Notes under the pieces: generated by a model
The model's input: the letters and a program-made list of their open reading frames with translations, nothing else
Told to the model about the DNA's origin: nothing
Databases searched by the model: none
Position numbers and translations under genes: made by a program
DNA from: Candidatus Eiseniibacteriota bacterium
Lineage (GTDB): Bacteria > Eisenbacteria > RBG-16-71-46 > CAIMUX01 > WJJG01
Reading direction: 5' to 3'
DNA length: 13,405 nucleotides
Assembly: GCA_016867695.1 (NCBI GenBank)
Contig: VGIY01000043.1
Span: 1-13,405, forward strand
Shown here: positions 6,256 through 13,405 of the stretch, piece after piece
How the letters are laid out: each line of letters starts with the position of its first letter
Numbering within the stretch: the first letter of the stretch is position 1

Positions 6256-6711
6256 ATGACGACGCCAGTCCTGCTTGCCCGCTGCCCGGCCTGCGGGGCG
6301 AAGAACCGGATGCCGCTGGCCAGGATCGGCCAGACGGGCAAGTGCGGGCGCTGCGCCGCCGAGCTGCCCCCGCGGGAGTTCTTCGCCGAGGCGCCGATCG
6401 CCGTGGACGACCGGCGCTTCGACCTGATCACTCGCTGGAGCGGGAGACCGGTGCTGGTCGACTTCTGGGCCGCCTGGTGCGCGCCCTGCCGCCAGCTCGC
6501 CCCGACGCTCGAGGCGCTCGCGCGAGAGCTGGCCGGGCGCCTGCTAGTGGTCAAGGTCGACACCCAGGAGGCTCCCGTGCTGGCGGCGCGCTTCGGCGTC
6601 CAGAGCATCCCCACGCTCGTGCTGCTGCGCAGCGGGATCGAGGTCGACCGCATGGCCGGCGCCCTGCCCCTGACCGCGATCCGCGCGCGCGTGGAGCGCT
6701 TCCTGAGCTAG
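6256..6711 (+). CDS. trxC: thioredoxin 2 (zinc-finger thioredoxin)
   Basis: A 151-residue cytoplasmic disulfide reductase. An N-terminal zinc-ribbon has CPAC (Cys10, Cys13) and CGRC (Cys30, Cys33), arranged as in E. coli TrxC. The thioredoxin fold follows at about 48-150, with LVDFWAAWCAPC holding redox cysteines 75 and 78 and the cis-proline loop SIPT (Pro119). The active site is WCAPC rather than the usual WCGPC; this variant occurs in the family and may shift the redox potential. TrxC-type proteins are often linked to oxidative stress, with electrons normally coming from thioredoxin reductase, not encoded here. ATG 6256 is chosen over ATG 6250 because AAGGAGA (6242-6248) sits 7 nt before it but only 1 nt before 6250. 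The gene converges on the M18 peptidase gene. Confidence 0.93.
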   Translation: MTTPVLLARCPACGAKNRMPLARIGQTGKCGRCAAELPPREFFAEAPIAVDDRRFDLITRWSGRPVLVDFWAAWCAPCRQLAPTLEALARELAGRLLVVKVDTQEAPVLAARFGVQSIPTLVLLRSGIEVDRMAGALPLTAIRARVERFLS

Positions 6712-8201
6712 CGCGCCGGCCCGCGCCCGCGGGCCGAGGGCCCGCGCCCGCGAGAGGGAGGACGGCCGACTCCGGAGCGGCGGACGGCCGGCGTCTCGCG
6801 CGACGCCCCGGTCCGCCGGTCGGGTCGCCGCGCGCTCCGCGGCCGAGGCGCAGCCGCGGGCGGCCGCGCCGACCGCCGGGCGCTCCGCCTCTCTCCGCGG
6901 CCGAGGTGCTCGACGAGCGCGGCGATCATCCACTCCTGGTCGAGCACGCCTCCCGTCTCCCGGATCGAGTGCATGGCCAGCATCGGGTTGCCGACGTCGA
7001 CCGTCGGGATCCCCAGCCGCGCGGCGGCGATCGGGCCGATCGTCGAGCCGCAGGGCAGATCGGATCGGTGCACGTAGTGCTGCACCGGCGAGCCCGCCCT
7101 CGCGGCGCACTCCTCGAAACGGCCGCGCGTCAGCAGGCTCGTGGCGTAGCGCTGCTTGGCGTTCACCTTGATCACCGGACCGCCGTTGAGCGCCGGCAGG
7201 TGATGGGGGTCGTGCATCTCGGCGTAGTTGGGATGGAGCGCGTGGGCGCCGTCCACCGAGACCATCCACGAGGCGGCGCGGGCGCGGTGCCAGGCCTCGC
7301 GCCCGGGCCCAGCGGCGAGCGAGAGCCGCTCGAGCGCGGCGTCGAGGAAGAACGAGTCGGCGCCGCTCGGCACCTGCGACCCGATCTCCTCGCCGTCGAA
7401 GAGGGCGATCACCGTCGTGGCGCGCGCCGTCGCGGGGGCTCGCAGCAGCGCCTCCAGCGCGGCGTGGCAGCCGGCCAGGTTGTCGATGCGCGGCGCGGCG
7501 AAGAGCTCCTCGCGCAGGCTGGCCAGGGCGGGCGGCTGCGCGTCGACGAGCTCGAGATCGGCGCCGACGACATCGGCCGGCCGGACTCCCGCAGCGCCGG
7601 CCAGGAGCTCGAGCAACGCGCCGGCGCCCGGAGCGCGCCCGCCGTCCAGGCCCAGGATCGGCGCCAGGTGCTTCTGCGCGTCGAGCTTCAGCCCCTCCTG
7701 GTTGACCTCGCGTTGGAAGTGGATCGCCGCCAGGGGGATGCGGCAGAGCGGCCGCGCGACCCGCACGAGGGCGACGCGCGGTTCCCCGCCCCGCCGGCGC
7801 ACGAGCAGCCGGCCGGCGAGCGTGAGATCGCGGTCGGCCCAGCTGGCCAGCAGCGGCCCGCCGTAGACCTCGACGCCCAGCTGCAGGTAGCCGCGGGCCT
7901 CGTAGGGCGACTTCGGCTTCACGCGCAGGCCGGGGGAGTCGCAGTGCGCTCCGATGATGCGGAAGCCCGCCTCCGCCGGAGGCGCGGAGCCGACCCGGCC
8001 GGCGACGAGCCCGGTCGCGCCGCGCGATAGGTGGAAGCCCTGGCCGGGGCGCAGCCTCCACGGCGCCCGCTCGTCGAGGCGGGCGAAACCGGCCGCCTCC
8101 AACCGCGCGGCGGCGGCCGCCACCGCGTGCGCCGCCGTCGGGCCGGCGTGGATGAAGTCCATCAGGTCAAGCGTCGTCTTCCTGGCCCTGTCCGCCGCCA
8201 T
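6708..8201 (-). CDS. apeB: M18 family metalloaminopeptidase (aspartyl aminopeptidase-like)
   Basis: A 497-residue zinc exopeptidase that removes N-terminal residues from peptides, probably in the cytoplasm since no signal peptide is seen. Family motifs are in order: IIGAHCDSPGLRVKPK (His86, Asp88), RIDNL (Asp240), FDGEEIGS (Glu271, Glu272), VSVDGAHALHPNY (Asp317), GSTIGPI (385-391) and MHSIRE (His411). Known M18 enzymes are dodecamers of about 430-residue subunits. Homology here ends near residue 434; the last 60 or so residues are a low-complexity Arg/Pro/Ala tail, probably from loss of the original stop. The ATG is preceded on the minus strand by AAGGAG at 7 nt. The stop TAG shares CTAG (6708-6711) with the thioredoxin stop. 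The gene is divergent from the secreted protease gene. Peptide preference cannot be read from the sequence. Confidence 0.93.
   Translation of the reverse strand: MAADRARKTTLDLMDFIHAGPTAAHAVAAAAARLEAAGFARLDERAPWRLRPGQGFHLSRGATGLVAGRVGSAPPAEAGFRIIGAHCDSPGLRVKPKSPYEARGYLQLGVEVYGGPLLASWADRDLTLAGRLLVRRRGGEPRVALVRVARPLCRIPLAAIHFQREVNQEGLKLDAQKHLAPILGLDGGRAPGAGALLELLAGAAGVRPADVVGADLELVDAQPPALASLREELFAAPRIDNLAGCHAALEALLRAPATARATTVIALFDGEEIGSQVPSGADSFFLDAALERLSLAAGPGREAWHRARAASWMVSVDGAHALHPNYAEMHDPHHLPALNGGPVIKVNAKQRYATSLLTRGRFEECAARAGSPVQHYVHRSDLPCGSTIGPIAAARLGIPTVDVGNPMLAMHSIRETGGVLDQEWMIAALVEHLGRGERRSARRSARPPAAAPRPRSARRPDRRTGASRETPAVRRSGVGRPPSRGRGPSARGRGPAR
6717..6746. terminator. three-arm inverted repeat between convergent genes
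   Basis: Arm 1 GGCCCGCG (6718-6725), arm 2 CGCGGGCC (6728-6735) and arm 3 GGCCCGCG (6739-6746) allow two mutually exclusive hairpins, 1:2 or 2:3. The C/G pair 6717/6736 adds one base pair to the first. It begins 6 nt after the thioredoxin stop, so it can act as that gene's terminator, but it also lies inside the 3' end of the M18 gene, where it encodes a RGRGPSA/RGRGPAR repeat. No T-run is present on either strand. Confidence 0.5.
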
Positions 8202-8491
8202 GCCCGCACTCCTTCGCCGCCCGGGTCTCGCCGATCCGCGTCGCTTGCGCGCCCAAGATAGCCTCCCGAACCGGATCGGGCCATCGGGATTAGGCCCGGT
8301 GGCGGGGATTCGGTCCGGGACGGCCCGATGCGATCCGAGCCGGCGCGCCCCGTCCCGCCCGGACCCCGCCGGCCCCGAAGGAAAGACCCCCGCCGTGCCG
8401 AGAACGGGAAGGAAGGGCGGCCGGGGACCGCGGGCGCGTCTGCGCCCCGCGCGGCGGCCGTCTCTCCGGACCGGTCAGCAGCGAGGCTTCG

Positions 8492-11143
8492 ATGGGGATC
8501 GCATCCGCCTGCCGTTTCGCCCCGCGCTTCCGCGCCCCGCGCCTCCGCGCGCCGCGGTTCAGAGCCCCGTGCCTCCGTGCGCCGCGGCGTCCCCTCCTCG
8601 GTCTCCTCGCCGGGTTGCTCCTCGCCCCGGGCGCGGTGGCGCAGCTCACGCCGCAGCAGGAGGCGGCGCGCATCGCCGAGATCCAGCGCCGCATCGAGAG
8701 CCGCGGCCTGCACTGGACGGCCGGGCGCACGGCGCTGACCGCGCTCACCTGGGAGGAGATGCAGACGCGCCTCGGGCTGCGCATCCCGCCCGAGTACGGC
8801 GACATTCCCTCCGGAGGCGGCAAGGAAGATCTGGCTCCGGGCAGCACGGGCGCCGGCGCGCTCGAGGACGTTGCCCCTGCCGCCCCCGCTCCCAGCATGG
8901 GCGCGAACGCTGGAGCGCTCGGGGCCGGCGCCCGCGCCCCCAGCGCGCCCGAAGCCGTCGCCCTCGCCGCCCCCGCGCCGGCCGGCGCGGCCGGGCCGCC
9001 CTTCGCCCTTCCCGCGCGCTGGGACTGGCGCGAGCTGGGCGGGACGACGCCGGCGCGCGATCAGCGGCGCTGCGGCAGCTGCTGGGCCTTCGCCGCCATC
9101 GCCGCCGCCGAGTCGGCCATCCGGATCCACTCGGGCGAGGACGTCGACCTCTCCGAGCAGCAGATGCTGAGCTGCAACCTCTACGGCTACGGCTGCGACG
9201 GCGGCTGGATGACGGCCGTCTACCGGCACCTGCGGTCTACGGGCGGTGTCACCGAGGCCTGCATGCCCTACACGGCCGACGACGGCGCCCCCTGCCTGCA
9301 GAGCCAGTGCGCGGCGCGGCGTTATCTCGACGGCTACCGCGCCGTGACGACGACGACGCGGGACCTGAAGCTCGCCCTGCTGCGCGGGCCCTTCGCGGCG
9401 GCGATGGCCGTCAGCGAGGACTTCTCCGCCTACACCGGGGGCTGCTACAGCCACCCCGACGCGCGCACGCCCAACCACGCCATCCTGATGGTCGGCTGGG
9501 ACGACACGCTCTGCGGCGGTGAAGGGGCCTGGATCTGCAAGAACAGCTGGGGCACCGACTGGGGCGAGGAGGGATTCTTTCACCTCGCCTACGGGAACTG
9601 CTCGATCGGGTTCGGGGCCGAGCAGGTCGACTACACGCCGCCCTCGGGCATCGTCATCGCCCACGGCGTGCCCGAGGATCCGTTGAGCGGCGCGGGGGGC
9701 GTCGAGCTGCGGGCGGTCGTCGCGACACCCGGAGAGACGCACGCCGCCGGCTCGCCGAGCCTGCGGTACCGCGTCGGCGGCGGCGCCTTCGCCGCCCTGC
9801 CCATGGCGCCGACCGGGGAGCCGAACGAGTTCCTGGCCCACATCCCCGCCCAGTTGGACGGCGCGCTGGTCGAGTACTACTTCGAGGCGGCCACGCTGGA
9901 GGGCAGCGAGCAGACCGACCCGCTGGCGGCGCCGCTGCACACGCACCGGCTGCGTTTCGGCTACACGGTGCTCTACGCCTTCGACGGCGAGAGCGGCACC
10001 GCCGGTTGGTCGCACGGGCCGGTGACGGACGGTCGCGGCGACCAGTGGCACCTGAGCACGCAGCGCAACCACACGCCGGGCGGCAGCCGCTGCTGGAAGT
10101 GCGGCCCGGTCGGGCGGGACAACTACCAGCCGTTGCTCGACGCCGGCCTGGTGACGCCGGCGATCACGCTCCCCGCGCAGGCGATGCTGCGCTTTCATCA
10201 CTGGATCGACGCCGAGCGCAGCCCGTTCGAGCTGGGGTGGGCCTACGACGGCGGCATCGTCGAGATCAGCCTGGACGGCGGGCAGTCCTGGACGCAGCTC
10301 GCCCCGGTCAACGAGTGGCCCTATCGCGCCCGGCGCGGCGCCGCGCCCGGGCCCTTCGCCGCCGGCACGGGGCTCTTCTCCGGATCCGAGGGCTGGCGCG
10401 AGGAGCGCTTCGACCTCTCCGGCTTCGAGGGCGAGGCGCAGCTGCGCTTCCGCTTCGGCAGCGACGGCGCGGTCGCCTTCGAGGGCTGGTGTCTCGACGA
10501 CATCCAGGTGCTGGGACTGGCCCCCGGCTCGCCGCCGGTGCCGGTGCGCCTGTTGGAGTTCGCCGGCGCCTGGGTGGAGCCGAAGATCACCCTCTCCTGG
10601 CAGATCGACGACCCCCGGGGCGTCCTCGGCTTCCACCTCGGGCGGTCGCCCTGGCCCGGCGGGCCGTTCGAGCGGCGCACGGCGGCGATGATCGCCGCGG
10701 GGGGACAGGAGGAGGATGCCTTCTCCTTCGTCGACGCCGCCCCGGCGGACGCCGAGGGGGCCTACTATCGGTTGATCGCCGTGGAGCTCAGCGGCGCGGA
10801 GACGCCGCTCGGGTTGACGCGCGTGCTGCGCGGACAGCAGAGCGCGCCCGCCCAGCGCGCGCGCCTTCTGGCCAATGTGCCCAACCCCTTCGACGCGGTG
10901 ACCGCGCTGCACTTCGAGCTGCCCCTGGCCGCGGCGCCGAGTCCGGTGCTGCTGGAGGTCTTCGACCTGCAGGGCCGTCTGGTGGCGCGCCCCCTGGAGG
11001 CGCGGGAGATGGCGCCGGGCACGCACTGGACGCTCTGGGACGGGCGGGACCTGGGCGGCCGCTTCGTGCCCGCCGGCGCCTACTGCGCCCGGCTGCAGGC
11101 GGGGGCCGAGCGGGTCGTGCGCACGATCACCGTCATTCGCTGA
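8492..11143 (+). CDS. secreted papain-like (C1A) cysteine protease with accessory and FlgD-like C-terminal domains
   Basis: An 883-residue exported protease. Residues 1-33 are a long basic, repeat-built n-region, then a hydrophobic core and likely cleavage after AVA (50/51). A propeptide-like stretch (52-105, ending LGLRIPPEYG) and an Ala/Pro linker (118-170) precede the papain domain at about 172-383: QRRCGSCWAF (Gln191, catalytic Cys197), GCDGG (234-238), NHAILMVGWDD (His329) and CKNSWGTDWG (Asn351). All catalytic residues are present. Next come a beta-rich region (385-490), a MAM/jelly-roll-like domain (about 494-675, ending FEGWCLDDIQVLG), an FnIII-like domain (683-780) and a FlgD-like Ig domain (790-883, NVPNPFD to VVRTITVIR) that often anchors or directs secretion in T9SS-type bacteria. 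The ATG has only a weak GAGG 5 nt upstream, but no better in-frame start precedes the signal. The gene probably serves extracellular proteolysis and appears monocistronic. Confidence 0.92.
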   Translation: MGIASACRFAPRFRAPRLRAPRFRAPCLRAPRRPLLGLLAGLLLAPGAVAQLTPQQEAARIAEIQRRIESRGLHWTAGRTALTALTWEEMQTRLGLRIPPEYGDIPSGGGKEDLAPGSTGAGALEDVAPAAPAPSMGANAGALGAGARAPSAPEAVALAAPAPAGAAGPPFALPARWDWRELGGTTPARDQRRCGSCWAFAAIAAAESAIRIHSGEDVDLSEQQMLSCNLYGYGCDGGWMTAVYRHLRSTGGVTEACMPYTADDGAPCLQSQCAARRYLDGYRAVTTTTRDLKLALLRGPFAAAMAVSEDFSAYTGGCYSHPDARTPNHAILMVGWDDTLCGGEGAWICKNSWGTDWGEEGFFHLAYGNCSIGFGAEQVDYTPPSGIVIAHGVPEDPLSGAGGVELRAVVATPGETHAAGSPSLRYRVGGGAFAALPMAPTGEPNEFLAHIPAQLDGALVEYYFEAATLEGSEQTDPLAAPLHTHRLRFGYTVLYAFDGESGTAGWSHGPVTDGRGDQWHLSTQRNHTPGGSRCWKCGPVGRDNYQPLLDAGLVTPAITLPAQAMLRFHHWIDAERSPFELGWAYDGGIVEISLDGGQSWTQLAPVNEWPYRARRGAAPGPFAAGTGLFSGSEGWREERFDLSGFEGEAQLRFRFGSDGAVAFEGWCLDDIQVLGLAPGSPPVPVRLLEFAGAWVEPKITLSWQIDDPRGVLGFHLGRSPWPGGPFERRTAAMIAAGGQEEDAFSFVDAAPADAEGAYYRLIAVELSGAETPLGLTRVLRGQQSAPAQRARLLANVPNPFDAVTALHFELPLAAAPSPVLLEVFDLQGRLVARPLEAREMAPGTHWTLWDGRDLGGRFVPAGAYCARLQAGAERVVRTITVIR
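8516..8590. repeat. 15-bp repeat inside the protease signal n-region
   Basis: Five 15-bp units start at 8516, 8531, 8546, 8561 and 8576. The best copy, CGCGCCCCGCGCCTC, is degraded to different degrees in the others. Translated, they give FAPRF-RAPRL-RAPRF-RAPCL-RAPRR, the basic N-terminal extension before the hydrophobic core of the signal peptide. The period matches the array at 6036-6140, but the base sequence does not match convincingly. Confidence 0.7.
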
Positions 11144-11178
11144 TCCGGCTAGCGGTTCCCCGCGTCCGGATCGCTCGC

Positions 11179-11207
11179 TTGACCCGGGGTTCGCCAGCGT
11201 GTATCTT
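11179..11207 (+). promoter_or_regulatory. sigma-70-like promoter for the PFOR gene
   Basis: TTGACC (11179-11184, 5 of 6 matches) and TATCTT (11202-11207, 4 of 6) are separated by 17 bp. Transcription would start near 11214, leaving a leader of about 164 nt with two stem-loops before the ATG at 11378. It begins 36 bp after the protease stop, so the two genes look like separate units. A 7-bp inverted repeat, GATCCGG/CCGGATC (11142-11148 and 11166-11172), just before it could end the protease transcript. Confidence 0.5.
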
Positions 11208-11286
11208 CCTTCGCTCCCGTCCGGCGCGCTAACTCCGTCCATCAGGCCGCCTTGGGGATCTCATAAGCGGATCTCCCGCCGGATCG

Positions 11287-11314
11287 GTCCGCGGAGCGAG
11301 TAGACTCCGCGGAC
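11287..11314. terminator. perfect 10-bp stem-loop in the PFOR leader
   Basis: GTCCGCGGAG (11287-11296) and CTCCGCGGAC (11305-11314) are exact reverse complements around the 8-nt loop CGAGTAGA, followed by GCTCTTTC. It lies about 73 nt into the predicted leader and 64 nt before the start codon. It could be an attenuator, a leader terminator, or, as DNA, an operator-like palindrome. There is only a short pyrimidine run after it, so its role is open. Confidence 0.5.
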
Positions 11315-11323
11315 GCTCTTTCG

Positions 11324-11349
11324 GCCGGCCCGCGCCGCGCGGGGCCGGC
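11324..11349. other. second stem-loop in the PFOR leader
   Basis: GCCGGCCC (11324-11331) pairs exactly with GGGCCGGC (11342-11349) around a 10-nt G/C-only loop. It follows the first leader hairpin by 9 nt and ends 16 nt before the GGGAGG ribosome binding site (11366-11371). Tandem hairpins this close to a start suggest leader-level control, but G+C-rich DNA forms such stems easily. Confidence 0.4.
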
Positions 11350-11377
11350 GGTGTGCGCAGTCGCTGGGAGGATCGTC

Positions 11378-13405
11378 ATGGGCAGCCGACGCATGGTCAC
11401 GATCGACGGAAACACCGCCACTTCGTCCGTGGCTCACCGGATCAACGAGGTGATCGCCATCTACCCGATCACCCCCTCTTCGGTGATGGGCGAGCTGGCC
11501 GACGAGTGGTCGGCCGCCGGACAGCGCAACATCTGGGGCGCGGTGCCCGACGTCATGGAGATGCAGTCCGAGGGGGGCGCGGCCGCGGCCGTGCACGGCG
11601 CGCTGCAGGCCGGGGCGCTAACCACGACCTTCACCGCCTCCCAGGGCCTGCTGCTGATGATCCCGAGCATGTACAAGATCGCCGGCGAGTTGACCGGCTA
11701 CTGCATGCACGTCTCGGCGCGCACGCTGGCCACCCACGCGCTGTCGATCTTCGGGGACCACTCCGACGTCATGGCCGTGCGCCAGACCGGCTTCGCCCTG
11801 CTCTCGTCGGCGTCGGTCCAGGAGGCGCACGACTTCGCCTGCATCGGCCAGGCGGCCTCGCTCGCCTCGCGCGTGCCCTGTCTCCATTTCTTCGAGGGCT
11901 TCCGCATCTCCCACGAGGTGGCGACGATCGCGGAGTTGAGCGACGACGACCTCCGCCACATGATCACCGACGAGTTCGTCGCCGCGCACCGGGCCCGGGC
12001 GATGACTCCCGACCGGCCGGTGCTGCGCGGCACCGCGCAGAACCCCAACGAGTTCTTCCAGGCGCGCGAGGCCTGCAATCCCTACTACGACCGCTGCGCG
12101 GCGATCTTCCAGGAGCAGATGGACCGCTTCGCCGCGCGCACGGGACGCGCCTACCGGCTGTTCGACTATGTCGGGCACCCGCAGGCCGAGCGGGTGATCG
12201 TGCTCATGGGCTCCGGCGCCGAGGCGGCGCGGGAGACGATCGACTGGCTGACGGCGCGCGGCGAGAAGGTCGGGATGCTGCAGGTCCGCCTCTTCCGTCC
12301 CTTCTCGGTCGAGGCCTTCATCCGCGCGCTGCCGGCGACGACCCGCGCCCTCGCCGTCCTCGACCGGACCAAGGAGCCGGGAGCGCTGGGCGAGCCGCTC
12401 TACCAGGATGTCGTCACCGCGCTGCGCGAGGGGCACGACGCCGGCCTGGCGAGCTGGACCGGCGACGACTGCCCGCGGGTGATCGGCGGCCGCTACGGGC
12501 TCTCCTCGAAGGAGTTCGACCCGGCGATGGTCAAGGCCGTCTACGACGAGCTGGCCAAGCCGGAGCCCAAGAACCACTTCACCGTGGGGATCGTCGACGA
12601 CGTCACCCGCACCTCGCTGGAGGTCGACGAGAGCTTCGACACCGAGCCGGACAGCGTCGTCCGCGCCGTCTTCTTCGGCCTGGGCGCCGACGGCACGGTG
12701 GGCGCGAACAAGAACTCGATCAAGATCATCGGCGAGGAGACGGACAACCACGCTCAGGGTTACTTCGTCTACGACTCGAAGAAGGCGGGGGCGATCACGA
12801 TCTCCCACCTGCGCTTCGGGCCCCAGCCGATCCACTCGACCTATCTGGTCCGCAAGGCCAACTTCGTCGGCTGCCACCAGTTCGTCTTCCTCGAGAAGTA
12901 CGACATGCTCGAGTACGCGGCGCCCGGAGCGGTCTTCCTGCTCAACGCCCCCTTCGGGCCCGACCGGATCTGGGACGAGCTGCCGCGCGAGGTGCAGGAG
13001 ACGATCATCGCCAAGCGGCTCAAGTTCTACGTCATCGACGCCTACGAGGTCGCCCGCGAGGCGCGGATGGGCACGCGCATCAACACGATCATGCAGACCT
13101 GCTTCTTCGCCATCTCCGGCGTGCTCCCGCGCGACGAGGCGATCGCCCAGATCAAGCAGGCCATCGAGAAGACCTACAAGAACAAGGGCCAGGAGATCGT
13201 CCAGCGCAACTTCGCCGCCGTCGATCACACCCTGGCCAATCTGCACGAGGTGCCGGTGCCCGCCCGGGCGACCTCGGCCAAGCGGATGCCGGGCGCCGTG
13301 GCGGACGAGGCCCCGGAGTTCGTCAGGAAGGTCACCGCGCCGATCATGCAGAACAAGGGCTACCAGCTCCCGGTCAGCGCCTTCCCCGACGACGGCACCT
13401 GGCCG
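11378..13405 (+). CDS. nifJ: pyruvate:ferredoxin (flavodoxin) oxidoreductase, N-terminal part, cut by the window edge
   Basis: The first 676 residues of a protein normally near 1,200 residues; it stays open to the right edge. The single-chain enzyme oxidises pyruvate with CoA to acetyl-CoA and CO2, passing electrons to ferredoxin or flavodoxin, in the cytoplasm of anaerobes. It follows the Desulfovibrio africanus enzyme closely: TIDGNTATSSVAH, IYPITPSS (28-35), EMQSEGGAAAAVHGAL with the TPP-activating Glu65, FTASQGLLLMIP, HVSARTLATHALSIFGDHSD (Arg115), RGTAQNP, LFDYVG, VLDRTKEPGALGEPLY, FTVGIVDDVTRTSL and GLGADGTVGANKNSIKIIG (domain III). The visible end, LPVSAFPDDGTWP, lies just before the ferredoxin-like [4Fe-4S] domain, so the clusters and the second TPP-binding domain lie outside. 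ATG 11378 follows GGGAGG by 6 nt. The PITPSS and SEGG motifs support pyruvate over other 2-oxoacids. Confidence 0.96.
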   Translation, partial: MGSRRMVTIDGNTATSSVAHRINEVIAIYPITPSSVMGELADEWSAAGQRNIWGAVPDVMEMQSEGGAAAAVHGALQAGALTTTFTASQGLLLMIPSMYKIAGELTGYCMHVSARTLATHALSIFGDHSDVMAVRQTGFALLSSASVQEAHDFACIGQAASLASRVPCLHFFEGFRISHEVATIAELSDDDLRHMITDEFVAAHRARAMTPDRPVLRGTAQNPNEFFQAREACNPYYDRCAAIFQEQMDRFAARTGRAYRLFDYVGHPQAERVIVLMGSGAEAARETIDWLTARGEKVGMLQVRLFRPFSVEAFIRALPATTRALAVLDRTKEPGALGEPLYQDVVTALREGHDAGLASWTGDDCPRVIGGRYGLSSKEFDPAMVKAVYDELAKPEPKNHFTVGIVDDVTRTSLEVDESFDTEPDSVVRAVFFGLGADGTVGANKNSIKIIGEETDNHAQGYFVYDSKKAGAITISHLRFGPQPIHSTYLVRKANFVGCHQFVFLEKYDMLEYAAPGAVFLLNAPFGPDRIWDELPREVQETIIAKRLKFYVIDAYEVAREARMGTRINTIMQTCFFAISGVLPRDEAIAQIKQAIEKTYKNKGQEIVQRNFAAVDHTLANLHEVPVPARATSAKRMPGAVADEAPEFVRKVTAPIMQNKGYQLPVSAFPDDGTWP

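Noticed and set aside
6018..8030. 670-residue frame covering the 15-bp array, trxC and part of the M18 gene
   Set aside because: TTG start without a ribosome binding site, low-complexity after the repeat, and overlaps two clear genes in other frames.
8162..11242. 1026-residue open frame antisense to the protease gene
   Set aside because: It mirrors the protease gene, lacks recognisable motifs, and runs into the start of the M18 gene.
11618..13246. 542-residue open frame antisense to the PFOR gene
   Set aside because: It is the complement of well-conserved PFOR sequence, with low-complexity content and no motif.

Overview
The window is very G+C-rich bacterial DNA (about 70% by eye, G/C at most third codon positions). 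It carries seven well-supported protein genes, one cut by the right edge, and no RNA gene, insertion sequence, phage gene or CRISPR array that I can see. A secreted protease with a FlgD/T9SS-like C-terminal Ig domain, several lipoproteins, a sigma-54 activator and a single-chain pyruvate:ferredoxin oxidoreductase together suggest a high-GC anaerobic or facultative member of the FCB-related candidate phyla (for example Eisenbacteria or Krumholzibacteria). This placement is an inference.

Layout. Positions 1-280 are a leader with a sigma-70-like promoter (107-136) and a perfect stem-loop (162-180). Positions 281-3771 are a two-gene operon joined by an ATGA overlap: a membrane histidine kinase whose catalytic core precedes its single membrane helix and whose large C-terminal part carries an FG-GAP-like motif, then an NtrC-type sigma-54 response regulator with a changed Walker B box and a degenerate receiver. 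Positions 3925-5019 encode a lipoprotein with a PKD-like domain and a NodB-like polysaccharide deacetylase domain. Positions 5020-5387 hold a 13-bp tandem repeat array running directly into a promoter-like element, followed by a small orphan lipoprotein gene (5388-5963). Positions 5964-6255 hold a second array (15-bp period) and a cluster of CCCGGG palindromes, followed by a thioredoxin 2 gene (6256-6711). This converges on an M18 aminopeptidase gene (minus strand, 6708-8201); the two share a CTAG holding both stop codons. A divergent gene (8492-11143) encodes a secreted papain-like protease. From 11378 to the right edge runs the first 676 residues of pyruvate:ferredoxin oxidoreductase, behind a leader with two stem-loops.

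The kinase and regulator should form one signalling pathway ending at a sigma-54 promoter, but I found no convincing -24/-12 element here, so its target is unknown. The deacetylase lipoprotein beside it is a plausible envelope-related partner. The remaining genes (redox protein, peptidases, PFOR) look like a mixed neighbourhood of separate transcription units. The least-explained features are the inverted kinase architecture, the Walker B Asp-to-Asn change, and the short-period repeat arrays in front of or at the start of three different genes.
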